A DNA stretch of 64,000 nt. Origin: Pseudoips prasinana (Eukaryota; Arthropoda; Insecta; Lepidoptera; Nolidae). The DNA lies in NCBI GenBank assembly GCA_951640165.1, contig OX621237.1:11842001-11906000 (forward strand), written 5' to 3'. The notes under the pieces were generated by a model. The model saw only the letters and a list, made by a program, of their open reading frames with translations, made no database searches and had not been told where the DNA came from. Positions 20,513 to 32,410 of this stretch are shown here, one piece after another. Within the stretch, counting starts at the first letter, position 1. Each line of letters begins with the position of its first letter. A program made the position numbers and the translations under genes.

Positions 20513-20869
20513 AACAGATTAAGTGGTTTCAGCGAGCTCTAGCTAGATCAATTCTCTAGTATGCACGATAGGTATAAATAAGTACACTCTTACGTAAATT
20601 AATAGGGGGAATTAAACCGTGTTCTTAGTTGAACCTCGAACATTTATAGCTCTAACGCGATATCAAAGTTAGTGGGTTCGGTATTTTAGCGATGCGACGC
20701 GCTCGACAACGTATTTGTTAGATAACACTGCTGAAATCACGTTAGCAGTTTACGAAACTTTGAATGCTGATATATTATATTCATGGTTTGTTTTTGTACA
20801 GTTTGGTGTATGTACCGACTGTGATATAAGAGGTGAACCGAATTCGTTATTCATAAACAGGTTATACTT

Positions 20870-21060
20870 TAAATCGTTAGTTGAATGAGGTCCTTGATTC
20901 AAATCTCGGGTCGGGCCAAAAAGTGATTTTGGAATTTTTCCGTAATAGATGTTTCTCAATATCAGCCGTCCCAACCTAACGGCCTAAACGCCTACCCCGT
21001 CATGAACCGTGCTTCATAAATACTGTGCCACAGACTAAAATGTGGTATATCTAATCTTGG
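20870..21060 (+). mobile_element. tRNA-derived SINE, family 3, partial
   Basis: A B-box-like GATTCAAATCTCGG followed by GGGCCAAAAAGTGATTTTGG, matching the 15448 copy (GGGCCATAAGCGATTTTGGG). The A-box half is eroded. Confidence 0.45.
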
Positions 21061-21066
21061 ACTAAC

Positions 21067-21196
21067 CTGTAACTAAGTTGGCATGATGAAACTGGCAGAC
21101 GGCATCAGCCTCGTACCAGGAGATGCGGTCCCTGAAGTAGCGGTAGAACACCGGGAACCCCTCCTCGGGGAGAACCCATGTATTGCTGATGTTCAC
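21067..21196 (-). CDS. Exon 2 of a secreted C-type lectin-domain protein
   Basis: 130-bp exon between a TTTTTTTTTCAG acceptor and an ACAG|GTTAGT donor. It reads VNISNTWVLPEEGFPVFYRY, then FRDRISWYEADAVCQFHH and ANLVT, leaving one base over (phase 1). FYRYF...SWYEADAVC...ANLVT is the first strand, helix and first core cysteine of a C-type lectin domain. That fold binds carbohydrate or protein ligands outside the cell, and the rest of it must be in later exons to the left of this window. The exon starts in phase 0, matching the signal-peptide exon at 41863-41919 on the same strand. GC content is clearly higher than in the surroundings. The domain call is strong. The exact orthologue and ligand are unknown, and the sugar-binding residues are not in this exon. 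Confidence 0.82.
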
Positions 21197-21224
21197 CTGA
21201 AAAAAAAATCAAGATAATTTAAAC

Positions 21225-21290
21225 ATAAAGATAAACATAAAGATCGTGACAAATGGCAATCCCTCGTCTCTGCCTACCCCTCTGAGAAAC
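21225..21290 (+). repeat. LINE family C 3'-end fragment
   Basis: AAGATCGTGACAAATGGCAA, then CTGCCTACCCCTCTGAGAAA: the same segment as 59098-59150 and, reversed, 22775-22845. Confidence 0.55.
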
Positions 21291-21461
21291 CAATTGCTCA
21301 AGATAAAATTAAATGCACAATAAAGTGTACTCGCAAACACAGGAGAGCTCTCTACTCTCACTTCCATAATCTCATTGGTCGGAATTCCGACACTAAAGGG
21401 AAATAAACCTTACTGATACCCTTTAGTATATATCCCTGGTAATAAACTCCAAATACTAATA

Positions 21462-21501
21462 TTATCCCTCTCTTACAATTACCATTGTAAGAGAGGGATA
21501 A
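21462..21501. repeat. Perfect 18-bp hairpin
   Basis: TTATCCCTCTCTTACAAT, a TACC loop, then its exact reverse complement. It sits in AT-rich intron DNA 265 bp upstream (transcript sense) of exon 2. It is not a terminator in the bacterial sense; a relic of a foldback element is likely. Confidence 0.7.
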
Positions 21502-22590
21502 GTACATATGTAATTATATTGAGTGCTCTTCGAAACCAGAAATACATTATAGAGAAATAGTGATCGCTATCATTAAAATCCTGTAACGATTTTTAAATGC
21601 ACATCAAATAACTTCTCAACCGTCAATTTAGTATCCAATTCACTCAGTCATAACTGTAAATGAATTTCGCTACTAGAAAAGTAGGTAAGGTTATATTGGA
21701 ACAGCGACCATACAAAGCCAGAAATAAATTTATTTACACAAACAATCCACTTTTAAATAAACAGCATTACGTCATGAGTCTAAATTGCTGCTAAGATTAT
21801 AATATTAGGAAATGAATATTTTTGTGTGCAATCTGTATTTTTGTTGAGGATACTATTTGTTTTGTAATACAAAAGGAACATTTTTTGTTTTCCAGTTCAA
21901 TACCACGCAGTAATAAAGAGGACAATATTATTAATCCAGACTGGTAGCCAAGTAAGACTGCATATCAAAAGTTTATCGAGCGTTTAATCGAATAGGTAAT
22001 ATTATGTAACCATCTTTAGATTGTACGAGCACTAGGATAAAACAAAGCAACTACAAGTTGTATACAAAAAGGAACCAGTTTAAAATTAAACAACCTATGC
22101 TAAGATATATGTATTTCTCTCCTCTCCATAACCCTTATATATTTAAGACCTATATCGCTCTTAGACCTACGTAAAACACGTATTCTAGTAAATTTTATCA
22201 TCCTCATAAAAATACATTTAGGTTAAGACAGCAAGCCCGAAGCTTGCACGTAGTTATCAAACATTTTATACGAACAATACTTTGTTATCGGGTTAAAGTT
22301 TCAGCCAATGTAGCATAAAGTTTGTTTATCAAAAAAAGACTAGTATACAGTAGAAACTCACTTTAAGATGAAAGTTATGAAGTCAGTGCACTCTGAATAC
22401 ACCCTCGAATCTGAATTGCAAGCTTACCGTTGGAAATTTTATACTAAAACATTTCAAGATTCGGAATGTACTGACGCGAAAATCTAATAAAGTTGTTTTA
22501 TACTTACATTCTAGATTATTTTAATGAAAATTCAATCGCTCAATATAAAACAAAACTATCTATTTGTAATAAATTGTATATATTATGAAA
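21502..22590. other. No recognised feature
   Basis: AT-rich intron sequence with no clear repeat or open frame. Confidence 0.35.
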
Positions 22591-22596
22591 TGGTAA

Positions 22597-22744
22597 GGTG
22601 TTTTTTGTAATGTGGTTTCTTGAATATTAGCCGCCGCTCATAAAATGTAAATTTACATTTTATGAGCGGCTTTTAAGACAACATAACCTGCATAAGCGAG
22701 GAATATTTTATATAATATTCAAGAAACCACATTACAAAAACACC
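22597..22744. mobile_element. Nested foldback element
   Basis: Outer arms GGTGTTTTTTGTAATGTGG...CTTGAATATTA and their reverse complement at 22710-22744. Inside is a perfect 38-bp palindrome (22633-22670, GCCGCTCATAAAATGTAAA and its complement). No coding; target duplication not evident. Confidence 0.6.
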
Positions 22745-22845
22745 CAACATACATACATACATACATAGACTCACGCCTGTCTCCCAGAGGGGTAGGCAGA
22801 GACAACGGACTTCCATTTGTCACGATCCTTGCACACCTCTTTCGC
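22745..22845 (-). mobile_element. LINE family C 3' end
   Basis: On the plus strand: CATACATACATACATA, GACTCACGCCTG, AGAGGGGTAGGCAGAGACAA, TTCCATTTGTCACGATCCTT. In reverse this is the polymerase C-terminus and TATG tail of the 58937-59178 copy. Confidence 0.6.
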
Positions 22846-22847
22846 TT

Positions 22848-23645
22848 CGTTTACTTATTTATTATTTCTTTATTTGCAGGAATATAGGTACATTTAGATG
22901 GTCTTAAATTACGGTTCCACTATATTCAACAATTTGTCGTGCAAATGTTTAAGTGGAAGTATGACACATAATATATGTAAGTAACATGTATTAGTTGTCA
23001 TAATCTCACATAATTTTAATTCGATATACATAACTTAATATTTTACTTTCTTTATAATTTTACAATTTTAAAATAATTTATTAGCTAAACAATAACGTAA
23101 ATGTGTATATATAGTCAATCAATTAATATATATAACGTAAAAGTCAAGTTAAGTAGTATGTCAAAATTATTGAAAGTTAAATTGAAGATAATCTGAAATA
23201 CAATAAAAACATTTGTCACAGAGCCACTCATACATTTTTTTATTGAATTCAGTTTCTGTCAGATTTCTGAATCTCTCTGGAACTCTATTGTATATTATTG
23301 TTGCCATATAATAACAGTTTTTATCACATATCTTCAGTCTATATCTTGGTATTAATAGCGGTTTGCGAACTATTTTTCTTTTAAGTACAGCCTCCTTGTT
23401 TATTTCAAAAAGTGACATATTTTTTCTTACAAATTTGCACATTTCAAATATGTATAGTGATGGAAAAGTGAGTAGCTTTTCTCTTATAAATATCGGTCTG
23501 CACGAGTCTGTCCACTTTTGATTAAATATCGACCTAATACATTTTTTTTAACATAAAAATATTCTTTCAGCGTCAGTAGAGTTTCCCCAAATAATAACGC
23601 CATATCTTAAAATACTGACATTATATTCTTCATACATGCTCGCTC
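22848..23645 (-). pseudogene. C-terminal half-module of a LINE polymerase (family G)
   Basis: Minus-strand reading gives ILRYGVIIWGNSTDAERIFL, a frame break, SIFNQKWTDSCRPIFIREKL, FPSLYIFEMCKFVRKNMSLF and finally YYMATIIYNRVPERFRNLTE with KKMYEWLCDKCFYCISDYL before the stop at 23167. RYG.I.WGNS followed by the I(Y/F)N.(V/L)P tail is diagnostic of jockey-like LINE reverse transcriptases. The last 91 codons are open; the part before them is interrupted. The 3' end is a TGCAAATAAAGAAATAAT-type tail near 22850-22870. Confidence 0.7.
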
Positions 23646-24079
23646 GCTCAAACACCCAACAATTTCATAATATATGCTATTTATTTCAAATCGATAGTTT
23701 TGTTTTATATTGACCTGAGTAACAGTTGAGTATAAAAGAAAACGGTGCTCGGTCGCTTAGATATTATTATGTAGGATACTTATGGAGATTGTATAATACT
23801 AAAGTATCTTACCTCGAAAGTGCTAATAGGGTTATGACTTTTTTCATGAGTAATTCGACAAACAAGAATGAAACTGCTAATTAGTAAGCAAACCACAACA
23901 CGTTTCTAATACAGTATAAATTAAATAGTAGCGGTATTTTCGGTAGTTTACAACCCAATTGGAATATTGAAAAGACGCCGTCTGTAACCTGTTTTGGATT
24001 GAGTATTTTACCACCAAATAATCTTATATGTACTGAATACCATAGTAGTTTATATAAATGTACTAAGGGTCGTGATGGT

Positions 24080-24365
24080 CCTTTTCTCCTTTTTCAACCT
24101 GTAGTATATGCACAAACACACGTGCACTTTCTATACTGTCTCCCTCACTCCTGATCCGATGGGATAGCTAGCTGACACAAACGGAAGATAATAGAGTTCT
24201 AACACCGGTCCGACGGCTACACCTACGTACTCTCCAAAGCATGGGGTTGTACCGCCGACTTTCTAACTCCGGGCTGATGCTGATAATTTTCCGTTGCAGG
24301 ATTATCCCAACATCTTTTTTTTGGCCCAACCAGGGATCAATGGAAGGCTTAGAACTATTTTCACA
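24080..24365 (-). mobile_element. tRNA-derived SINE, family 3, minus copy
   Basis: In reverse the head region gives a TTGATCCCTGGTTGGGCC B-box-like segment, then GGATAATCCTGCAACGGAAA and a downstream CCATCGGATCAGGAGTGAGG block, as in the 15448 copy. Confidence 0.5.
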
Positions 24366-25555
24366 CAGGTTTAATGCTGAAAATTAATTTAAATTTGTCT
24401 TTCACATTTTATCCTTTCGACATTCAAAATATAAATATATGGAAGATCGGACTAATGGCGTAGAATTTACCAAAGATAACATACTTAATTAAAATATGAA
24501 CTAAATATAAATGGGACAGATAAAAAAAATACGACTGATAATGGTTTTAGATACTTACAAGTCTTTAAAGTTCTTGCCGGGGAAAACAGGGGATGCTCTA
24601 TCCCGGTCTCGCAATATGACTGTAGTATTGAGTTTCTGTGGCTTCACTACATTTGAGGTTATATGTTAGTATAGCCGGAACGTATAGTGTTTATCGAACA
24701 CGACTTTTAAATACTTATAACTTTGCTAGATTTAATGCCACTTAAATTTCGTTATTACTGTTAAGCTTTATGCAAGCTAATCGTACTGGGAAATAAAAAA
24801 CTGTTAGATACCCCTATTAAGTAACGCCTGGTTGTACCCGTACGTACTTGTTCATTGTGGTTGTCCAACTTTTGCTCTGATGAACTAGGTACAAGCTAGA
24901 AAGGTCCTATATAGGGTTGCTAAATCTTTTTTCGTGTTTTAAACAGATCGGTTTATGGTGTTATTGTTATATCAAATGTTCTATGTTGAAGAGGTGAATG
25001 TCTTGTTAACATAAAAACTGTAACTACTGTATAAAATAATTCGTTCTAACATAATTTTCTGCCAGAAAAACATTTGTTTATGTAAATCTTTATTAATAAC
25101 AAGTTTAAACCTTTATAAACTGTTCGTCTACTTCTCCATCAAGTTGTATTGACTGTGGTAAGGAGCATAATTTTTTAAATAAAAATTTATCATCAGAAGA
25201 AGAAGAAAAAAATATTTATATATATCATTGTGTGTTGTATTAGATTTGTGATAAATTTCCTGTGTGTTATATTTCCTCGCAATCAATGTTGTACGTATTT
25301 TGACAGTTTCTGTCCACTCCATTTTGACCCATAAATGGCAGTTTATACGGGCGAGACTAATGTGATATGGTAAAATTGGGTATTCTCAGCCTCTAAAGAA
25401 AGTAATAGGCTCATTTTTCTAAGGTTGCCATATCAAACCGGATCGAAAATAATTCCGCACTTAATTGATTTCAAATCAATTAACTGCGGAACTGAGAGAG
25501 AGAGAAATCGTGCGCAGTAAACGTTAATATTTTTAGGTTAAATTATATACATTGT
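24366..25555. other. No recognised feature
   Basis: AT-rich intron sequence without supported features. Confidence 0.35.
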
Positions 25556-25564
25556 TATTTAATT

Positions 25565-25650
25565 AGAACAGGTAAGGCACAAACGGCTGTCGTATCGCTA
25601 ATGCAATCTCTTCTAGACAATGGTTGGGTGGACAACATTGAATAGGGAGT
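25565..25650 (-). repeat. LINE family E remnant
   Basis: ACAAACGGCTGTCGTATCGC and TAATGCAATCTCTTCTAGAC match the corresponding block at 55411-55456. Confidence 0.45.
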
Positions 25651-25727
25651 CGCGGAAACTTGGTAATGGAAATTGATGTTCTTATAGATACTTGGGTACA
25701 TCCATAGTATTTTATATACTAACTGCC

Positions 25728-25990
25728 ACGTTGGTTAAGCAGTAGCGTATTCAACCGCAGATAACGAGGTCCTATGTTTAAAACCCGGGTTATGCCACAA
25801 AGAGCAATTGGGATCTTTCCTGCATCCCCCTTGCTGATAAAAACGCATGGAGTCTGGGCGATGGCGGTATTACATACCCGTGCCTCGCATACAATGTAAA
25901 ATTTAAGAACTCACCCCAGTTGTGTTTGAACCATCCTATCTTGTAATGAGAGTGAAGGTTAGAGAGTGCAAGAGCACTCTCTATCCCTTC
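25728..25990 (+). mobile_element. tRNA-derived SINE, family 3
   Basis: A box CACGTTGGTTAAGCAGTAGCG, B-box region GTTTAAAACCCGGG, then GGGATCTTTCCTGCATCC and GCCTCGCATACAATG. The 3' part contains a complementary pair, AATGAGAGTGAAGG and CCTTCACTCTCATT. Confidence 0.5.
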
Positions 25991-26727
25991 ACTCTCATTA
26001 CTGTCTGCATACACATTTCTGCCCTTTAATATGGCCATGGACATTGGCCTTTGAGGCCAAAATTTAGCCTTGAGCATATCTTAACTGCCCCTCTCAATAA
26101 CTCCATTCTCCGATCTTTACATTGGTTGTCTGGAAGAGATCACATTTTGTGATAAAACCACCCATATACTTTTAAGGTTTCAAGTGATTTTTTATTTGTT
26201 ATTCCTTTGGTGTTAAGAGTTAATCTTTCTATCTTAAATGAAATCTAGCTATATAGTTATTATTAGTTATTATCACAGCCTAGATAACACTTATAATTAT
26301 GTTATTAAAATAAATAAATAACCTTGTTACAAGCTAAAAGGAAATTATATATAGCAATCTTACTTGGAAAGTTGGCAACCCTGGTAATATTTAGGTTAAA
26401 TGTACAATTACGTTCTCCAAATTAGACGATCCGCTTTTTAAAACAAACCTAAAATCTGACCCGAAGCTGTTTGAACTAAATCTCGGAAGGTTTCGAGGTA
26501 ATTTCCTCTGAAGCAGTAGCCCGTGAAATTTCTACGGATTTTGGTAAATTTTGTTACTAGCTGAAAATAAGTTCGGACAAAGGATTCTTATAAAATTATA
26601 GTAATTTTGTTAGAGAAGAGACTTATCTCTTCTATTTCTAACTCTTTAAGAAAAGTTTTAATGCTAAGTTATATTAGGTTTGTAGTCAAATTGATGTTTA
26701 ACGATTCATACTTAATATTTTTGTTGA

Positions 26728-26990
26728 CCGCCGCGACTCACTTGGTATTGCGCCCGCCTTCTGATCCAAAAGTTGCAGGTTCGATCCTCGCACAAGACAA
26801 ATGTCTACTTGTCCAATATTACAAGCTTTTTATCCCACTTCTCTTATTCATAACTGTTTATGTATGTTTATTTGAGCTTAATTATCATGACAGCTGAAAG
26901 TACTTCAGGCTCCGCCTAGTATGGGATCAAATGTCAGTGTGTTAGTGGTCCCAAGATAATTATTTAATGTTATATTGTCCCAAGGTAATT
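26728..26990 (+). mobile_element. tRNA-derived SINE, family 2
   Basis: A box CGACTCACTTGGTATTGCG, B box AGGTTCGATCCTCG. The 3' body CAGGCTCCGCCTAGTATGGG, GATCAAATGTCAGTGTGTTAG and GGTCCCAAGATAATTATT recurs at 40705-40790, 50800-50920 and 56650-56810. Confidence 0.65.
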
Positions 26991-27685
26991 ATTTTATGTT
27001 AAATTGGAATGTGAGCCGCGATCATTCGTATTTTTTACAAAATTGCGAGTCCTCTTATTATATTATGAGGCCATCGTATTTCCGAATACCCCTAGTTTTA
27101 AAGTTCACGCTCCAAATAAACATTTCTTTTCGTGTGTATATTACGTGATTGCTCTGTTGATGCACATGTTTCGATCACTAGAATTAGCCACCCTTCTGAT
27201 CGAAATCTTTTGAGACTTTTTAAAGTATATAGTTTATGCCAATACGCCCACTACAACACACGCTATCGAACACTGCATAACTGAATTCCGACAAAAGAGT
27301 TACTTTAAGTGAAAGTAAGTTTTTCACGAAACCTCTGTACAATACAAAACCTTAGATAATAAGCCGAGCTTTACACAAACTTACACCCCCGTATTTTCCA
27401 AACTTTTTCTTGAATTTATAACATTCTTCTATGTCTGCTTGTTAACTTCATAAATGTATTAATTTTATAAATTTACAATATAACGGCTATTAAAAATCAG
27501 TTTTACGAATATGCACTAATTACTTCCGCCCTACGTAGATATTATTGATTATTTTAGGTTGTTTGTACCTTTTCTATATTACCGATCTATTTTTGAACCA
27601 TAGATTTAGGAGTCAACAGTAGTACTTTAATTTGAACTCATACATAGAATACCAAAAAAAATCCTTTCTGCTAATATGCCAACAA
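26991..27685. other. No recognised feature
   Basis: AT-rich, non-coding, no repeat ends identified. Confidence 0.3.
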
Positions 27686-27687
27686 AT

Positions 27688-27798
27688 ACCCAAATGCCTA
27701 GCGATAAGGCCGCCATTTGTACAACCTTGTTATCATACTCATAGTTCTTTTTATGTATTATTTTTGGTGTACAATAAAGAGTTACTTACTTACTTACC
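27688..27798 (+). mobile_element. LINE family E 3' end
   Basis: CCTAGCGATAAGGCCGCCAT then TTTTTGGTGTACAATAAAGA and a TTAC repeat tail (27780-27798). The AATAAA-like signal close to a short tandem tail is typical of non-LTR 3' ends. Confidence 0.6.
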
Positions 27799-28725
27799 AA
27801 ATACAGAAACTTTAATCTTATTATTTATCTATTATTATTGATTTTATTTCTTAATGGTGGCGGCAAAATAATAAAAACTTTTAGTGACCAATATAAAATG
27901 CGGAATCTTGTCATTCTTCACCCACAACCTAGACGATGCGAGACGTCTACATTGACACTAGCTATCCCCATTGTCTTATATTACTTACTTAACTAAAAGA
28001 AAGGAAATATCCCGAAATAGAATAGATTTTTGTTATGAAAGAATTTCTTTATTCATTAAAGGAGACGTTGTTCCATTGTCATATTGAATAAGGACTTACT
28101 TATTTACTTTGTTCTTGGTGGTTGACATTCTGTCTTTTGTTTTTGTCAACTTTACAAATAAATCGTGGTTTGTGGTGACAACTGGAATTTGTATCTTCTA
28201 TATTTCTTATACTTACTTAGATCACAAAGCTTAAGTTATAATTTGTACTTCTCTAAATAGAAATTATTTCATTATTACTGACAGAGTATTGATATAGACG
28301 GAAGAAAGATCAGAAGCCAAATTTCTTGCTAGATTGGAGTGTGGGCGAACGAACAGATCTTCCTTTGTTTCATTTTTATTTACTTATAAAATCTCTTCTA
28401 TTGAACCGTATTTTATTTATTAAATGAGTTACGCGCTTTCATTTGTACTTGTCAATCAAATTGAAAAAAATATTTTTTTTATTTTTTAATAAACGATTTC
28501 GAGTTGGTCGAAGTTAATGTCATGTTTTCAATACAGTAATTTTCTTCAGGTGGAGTGAAGTGCGATTGGTCGCCGATAGAACAAAAATTGTTTGAAAAAA
28601 TGTAGGCTTTTCAAAAATTTAATTCCTTATTTTAATGAGTCTTTGAAATTGCATGAACATATTTATATTACATGCGTGAGATACTTTTAATATTTATATA
28701 ATGAGATATACTGCGAATAAACGTG
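27799..28725. other. No recognised feature
   Basis: AT-rich intron sequence; nothing supported. Confidence 0.3.
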
Positions 28726-28727
28726 TG

Positions 28728-28965
28728 GCGATGTGGTTAAAGTAGTGGCTAAGTACTTTCACGACACATTCGTGCAAACCTTTATTAAAAGAAAACTTAT
28801 CATAATATTAAAACTTAGTGAATATCTTCCGTATGCACATCAAGCAGCAATCTGTCAGATTTCCCCAATTGAAAGTGAACCTTATGCTCACGTGATAAAG
28901 TTGAAAATCTATAAAAGATATTTGCGTCTGTACAATTTACAGTTGGCCAATAAGTTCTACATAAT
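28728..28965 (+). repeat. Decayed SINE head joined to a foldback-element relic
   Basis: 28728-28775 resembles a SINE A-box head (GTGTGGCGATGTGGTTAAAG). 28838-28965 matches the interior of the TA-flanked element at 37614-37747 (TTCCCCAATTGAAAGTGAAC, GATAAAGTTGAAAATCTATA and GCGTCTGTAC) but has lost its left end. Confidence 0.5.
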
Positions 28966-29574
28966 GTATAGCAATAACTAAAACAATAAGTAAGGGGAAA
29001 GTATAATTAATGATATTATATCAAAAATCTAAATATTATAAAATTAGGGGGCTTAAAGTCCCCTAATTTTAGCTATGACTCTAATAAATCTGTCGCAGTC
29101 AGGGACCATGTAGCTCAAAATACAAATATATTCTATAATAAATAAAATATTTCTGAAACTCAGGTCCCAATGGGTCAAATTCATTATACAGGATTTTAGT
29201 TTTGGCTACTTAAGTACTTAAATCGAGTTCCAAATTTAGTAGTTGATACGTAGGGAGGTAACACACAACTAAACTCACATACTGACAGACAAATCTAGAG
29301 TTATTATACATATTAGTATGAATTCTGTGTTAAAATTATTTCAGTAACTCCCCTAACTACCTTTCCATTCCCGAAAAGTTGGTATCGATTACCGTCTGGG
29401 TTGAATAATAGGCTAAAGTAACTTCTAATTATTCAAACACGTTTTAGAACATGCTTCTATAAACGAGGTTACACATCTTATAATTACATTTTCGCTAAAC
29501 TAAGGTTGTTTTTTGTTAAAACTGAAACACGTATATTATGTTTTTTATTAATTTTGCTTATGTTTATAATTGTT

Positions 29575-29670
29575 AGCTGAATCTCCCCCAAGGATCTCGA
29601 AAATGGTTGGTCTTCCGCTATCCGCATCCAGTGGCTTCCCGCGATTCTCGAAGATCGTCGGTCCACTTGA
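29575..29670 (-). pseudogene. Fragment of LINE family B polymerase C-terminus
   Basis: The minus strand reads DRRSSRIAGSHWMRIAEDQP then FSRSLGEIQ, close to the WTDDL..AGS.WM..A.D...W..LGEAY tail of family B (1327-1640). Confidence 0.5.
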
Positions 29671-29674
29671 TCTT

Positions 29675-30775
29675 GCTCACGCTCCCGATCGCTTTTCTAA
29701 ATATTTTCTGCTCCCGTCAGTTCCCAGAGACATCCCGTACCGCTTAAATTCGGTTGTTTTTCGGGCTATGTAGTAGTTACTACGCCTACATTCCCGATTA
29801 GAACTCCTCTCCATTATACTTTAGGTGGCCCTGAACTATTTTTATTTTTATACTCCTCTTTATATTTTCTTTCATGTATTCTGTTTGTCGGCAGTATTTG
29901 CGCAGGTAAGAAATAAAGTTGCGCAACTTTATTTTTTATAACTAATGTGACCATGGGTCTGTTCCATCACTGAATAAATACAGTCCGCATAGGCTCAAGT
30001 TGAAGACTTCTTTGATATACCTACAGTATTTTTGATAATAAGTCTATACCATGCAAGTTCGTTGCTCAGAAATATTGTTATAACAGATGTATTTTTGAAA
30101 AATTGTCCTTCGCAAACTTGCTAAGCCACATAGCACATATCCAGAGTGACTTGTAGAGTATGAGCTCATATAGGATAACGAAGACCTTTGTGACTTTATT
30201 ACCATTCTGAACAACCGAATTGAACGTGAACACATATTGCACAGTGTGTACTTTGCTTTCTTCTAATGCTCTTTGTATGTATCAGCAAAACATAGAAATT
30301 ATACGCAGCTAAATGTATATTTTATAATAGTAAAGAAAGGTGTTTTCGAAACTGCGATTATAGGAAATGCACATAGTTAATTGCCATTAATCAAAACTTT
30401 ACAAACCACATAGATTTTCAATTGCAATTAATAAAAACTGATGAGCTCTCTAGTGGTGTGAACATGTGGTTAAAACTGCAGGCCGTGTACAGTCAGCATC
30501 AGAAAGTACTGAAATATAAATAATTAGTAATCATAAATAACTGATCACGATAAAATGCTAAAGATTTTTCTTTTTTATTTATTTATTGTATTATTTAGTT
30601 AACTCAACATTTATCTTAATTAAGTGTATTTTTTATATCTCTTTTTTTATTAACCTAATATAATGTGTAAACAAATTAATGTCTACTATTTAAAATAACA
30701 GTTTGCTCTATTGTCGGTATTTTTGTGCTCACACAAACATACTTTCATACATTAGTCGGTGAACTTTGTATGAAG
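29675..30775. other. Mostly unassigned intron DNA
   Basis: AT-rich. Near 30450-30510 there is a SINE-head-like TGGTGTGAACATGTGGTTAA and GTACAGTCAGCATCAGAAAG, the latter resembling a terminus of TA-flanked foldback elements. Otherwise nothing supported. Confidence 0.3.
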
Positions 30776-30784
30776 TCATTTAGT

Positions 30785-31140
30785 TATGAGGTCATTTAAA
30801 ATTAATTTCGATACGTTTTTTATTAATTACACTACAAAAAGAAACATTACTGTAGTCAGCACCCGCGACAGGAAGTGGCGAGGCAACTGTCTTAGCCGCT
30901 GCTAAGACAGTTGCCTCGCCACTTCCTGTCGCGGGTTTGGAGCTCACACAGGACAACTATTTGTGGATCCAATTAGTATTAAGGAGGTCATATAAAATTA
31001 AATTCGATACGTTAAGCTTCATGGAATTACACTTCTCAACAAGAAAAAAACAGTACTGCAGTCAGCACGTCTGGCGCAGCGGCTAAGACAGTTGCCTCGC
31101 CACTTCGTGTCGCGGGTTTGATGCCCGCATAGGACAAGTA
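30785..31140 (+). repeat. Tandem duplication of about 195 bp carrying SINE heads
   Basis: Unit 1 starts GAGGTCATTTAAAATTAATT (30788) and unit 2 GAGGTCATATAAAATTAAAT (31-kb side, about 30982). Both continue TTCGATACG, then AATTACAC, and reach (C/A)A(T/G)TACTG.AGTCAGCAC followed by the family 4 SINE head. In unit 1 the head is present twice in opposite orientation (30861-30936). Confidence 0.6.
30861..30936. repeat. Perfect 36-bp inverted repeat of a SINE head
   Basis: ACCCGCGACAGGAAGTGGCG... and its exact complement around a CGCT loop. The right arm is the tRNA-like head of SINE family 4 (compare 31080-31120). The copy is therefore a foldback produced from the SINE itself. Confidence 0.75.
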
Positions 31141-31235
31141 TTTGTATATCCAATTACTCCTTCTGAGGCTGTATGTACCTTGTGTCCGTCAATTGTATAT
31201 TTGTAAAATACCCCGCGACACAAAGATTAATTTTG
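31067..31235 (+). mobile_element. tRNA-derived SINE, family 4
   Basis: GTCTGGCGCAGCGGCTAAGA (A box region), GTCGCGGGTTTGATGCCCGC (B box region), CCTTGTGTCCGTCAATTGTA and CCCCGCGACACAAAGATTAA. Confidence 0.7.
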
Positions 31236-31424
31236 TTGTTGTTAGTAAAAAGTCGGGTATTAAAATAATAAAAATCTATTTGAGTCAATGTATATATAAT
31301 AAATAAAGAGGGCAAACATTAAAAACTACGCCAATAAATAGCTGACAGTTTAGCTTACACAATAGTGTACCACAATTCCAAATATGAATAACTTTTCATC
31401 CAATTGAATAATGTATTTCATCTA

Positions 31425-31490
31425 ATTGTAGCTGTTTTTCGCAGTTTACCCACGATAAACTTTATAAATTATAGCCTATGTGTTAATGAC
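31425..31490 (-). repeat. Helitron subfamily 1 3'-end relic
   Basis: TAGCTGTTTTTCGCAGTTTACCC, then AACTTTATAAATTATAGCCT and ATGTGTTAAT; the reverse complement of the end region of 9326-9510. Confidence 0.5.
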
Positions 31491-32405
31491 CACTAGAAAC
31501 AATTTTCTAATAGCACGTAAAAAATGCGATTATTATTCACAAAATAAGATGTAATAAAAGTTATTTAACTTAAAAATATTTAATACATTTTCAGCACATA
31601 TAAAAAATTACACTCTTTAATTTTTTTTATACTTAATGCAAATGTCTTTCTTTAAATTTCCAATAAAAATCCTCTTACTTCAGGAACTCTATGTCTATTA
31701 TTTATCATTTAAATTTAACGCTAATATTGCTCCGAGAGGCCATTACGGCGCGGGCACAACGCTGGAAATAAAATATCTTCGCAGAATTTTATTTCTTTAT
31801 GTATCAAATTTAATAGAATCAAAGTGAAATGAATTAATTATGGTATCATCTAGACACCTGAACGGATAAATCGCCGACGAAAAAAAATGAGTCAATTATT
31901 TAAAAAGTTATACAATTATAACTAACATTTTTTTTTCCAGTTTATGTTTGCATAATCTATACTGCCCAACTAAGCACAAAAGCGGTATCTTAATGAAAGC
32001 GAGTTTCGAGATAATTGAAGTTTTGTAAAAATACCTTTTTTTTACTTTATATTTTGACTTTTTTGCTTATTAAATAGAATTTATATATTATATTGGATCT
32101 ATTTTATCTATATTGGATCTAACAAATTACTTCAATAGTTAAAATATCATAAATGTATATGGATATACCTTTTTCATGAGATACTGCTACACCGCTTAGT
32201 AATTATGCAGTTAAAATTTGAGTTACCGCTTTTTCGTTAACTTTTCTCCTACATGTACGTATACAAAAAAGTATGAATTTTGTATCGAATAAAATACGTA
32301 TTATTTAAGGGAAAAAAACGATCAAAGTATATTTATGAAGTCTTTTATTATTCAAATTTATAATGGCATAAGAAAATATTTGAAGAAAAAACGGATTCTA
32401 TGAAA
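31491..32405. other. No recognised feature
   Basis: AT-rich intron sequence; nothing supported. Confidence 0.3.
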
Positions 32406-32410
32406 TTAAT

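Noticed and set aside
21462..21501. Rho-independent terminator
   Set aside because: Hairpin in a eukaryotic intron with no T-run in the right place and no bacterial gene nearby.
30785..31235. CRISPR-like array suggested by repeated CGAGGCAACTGTCTTAGC/complement units
   Set aside because: There are only two or three units, in opposite orientation, all explained by SINE heads in a eukaryotic context.
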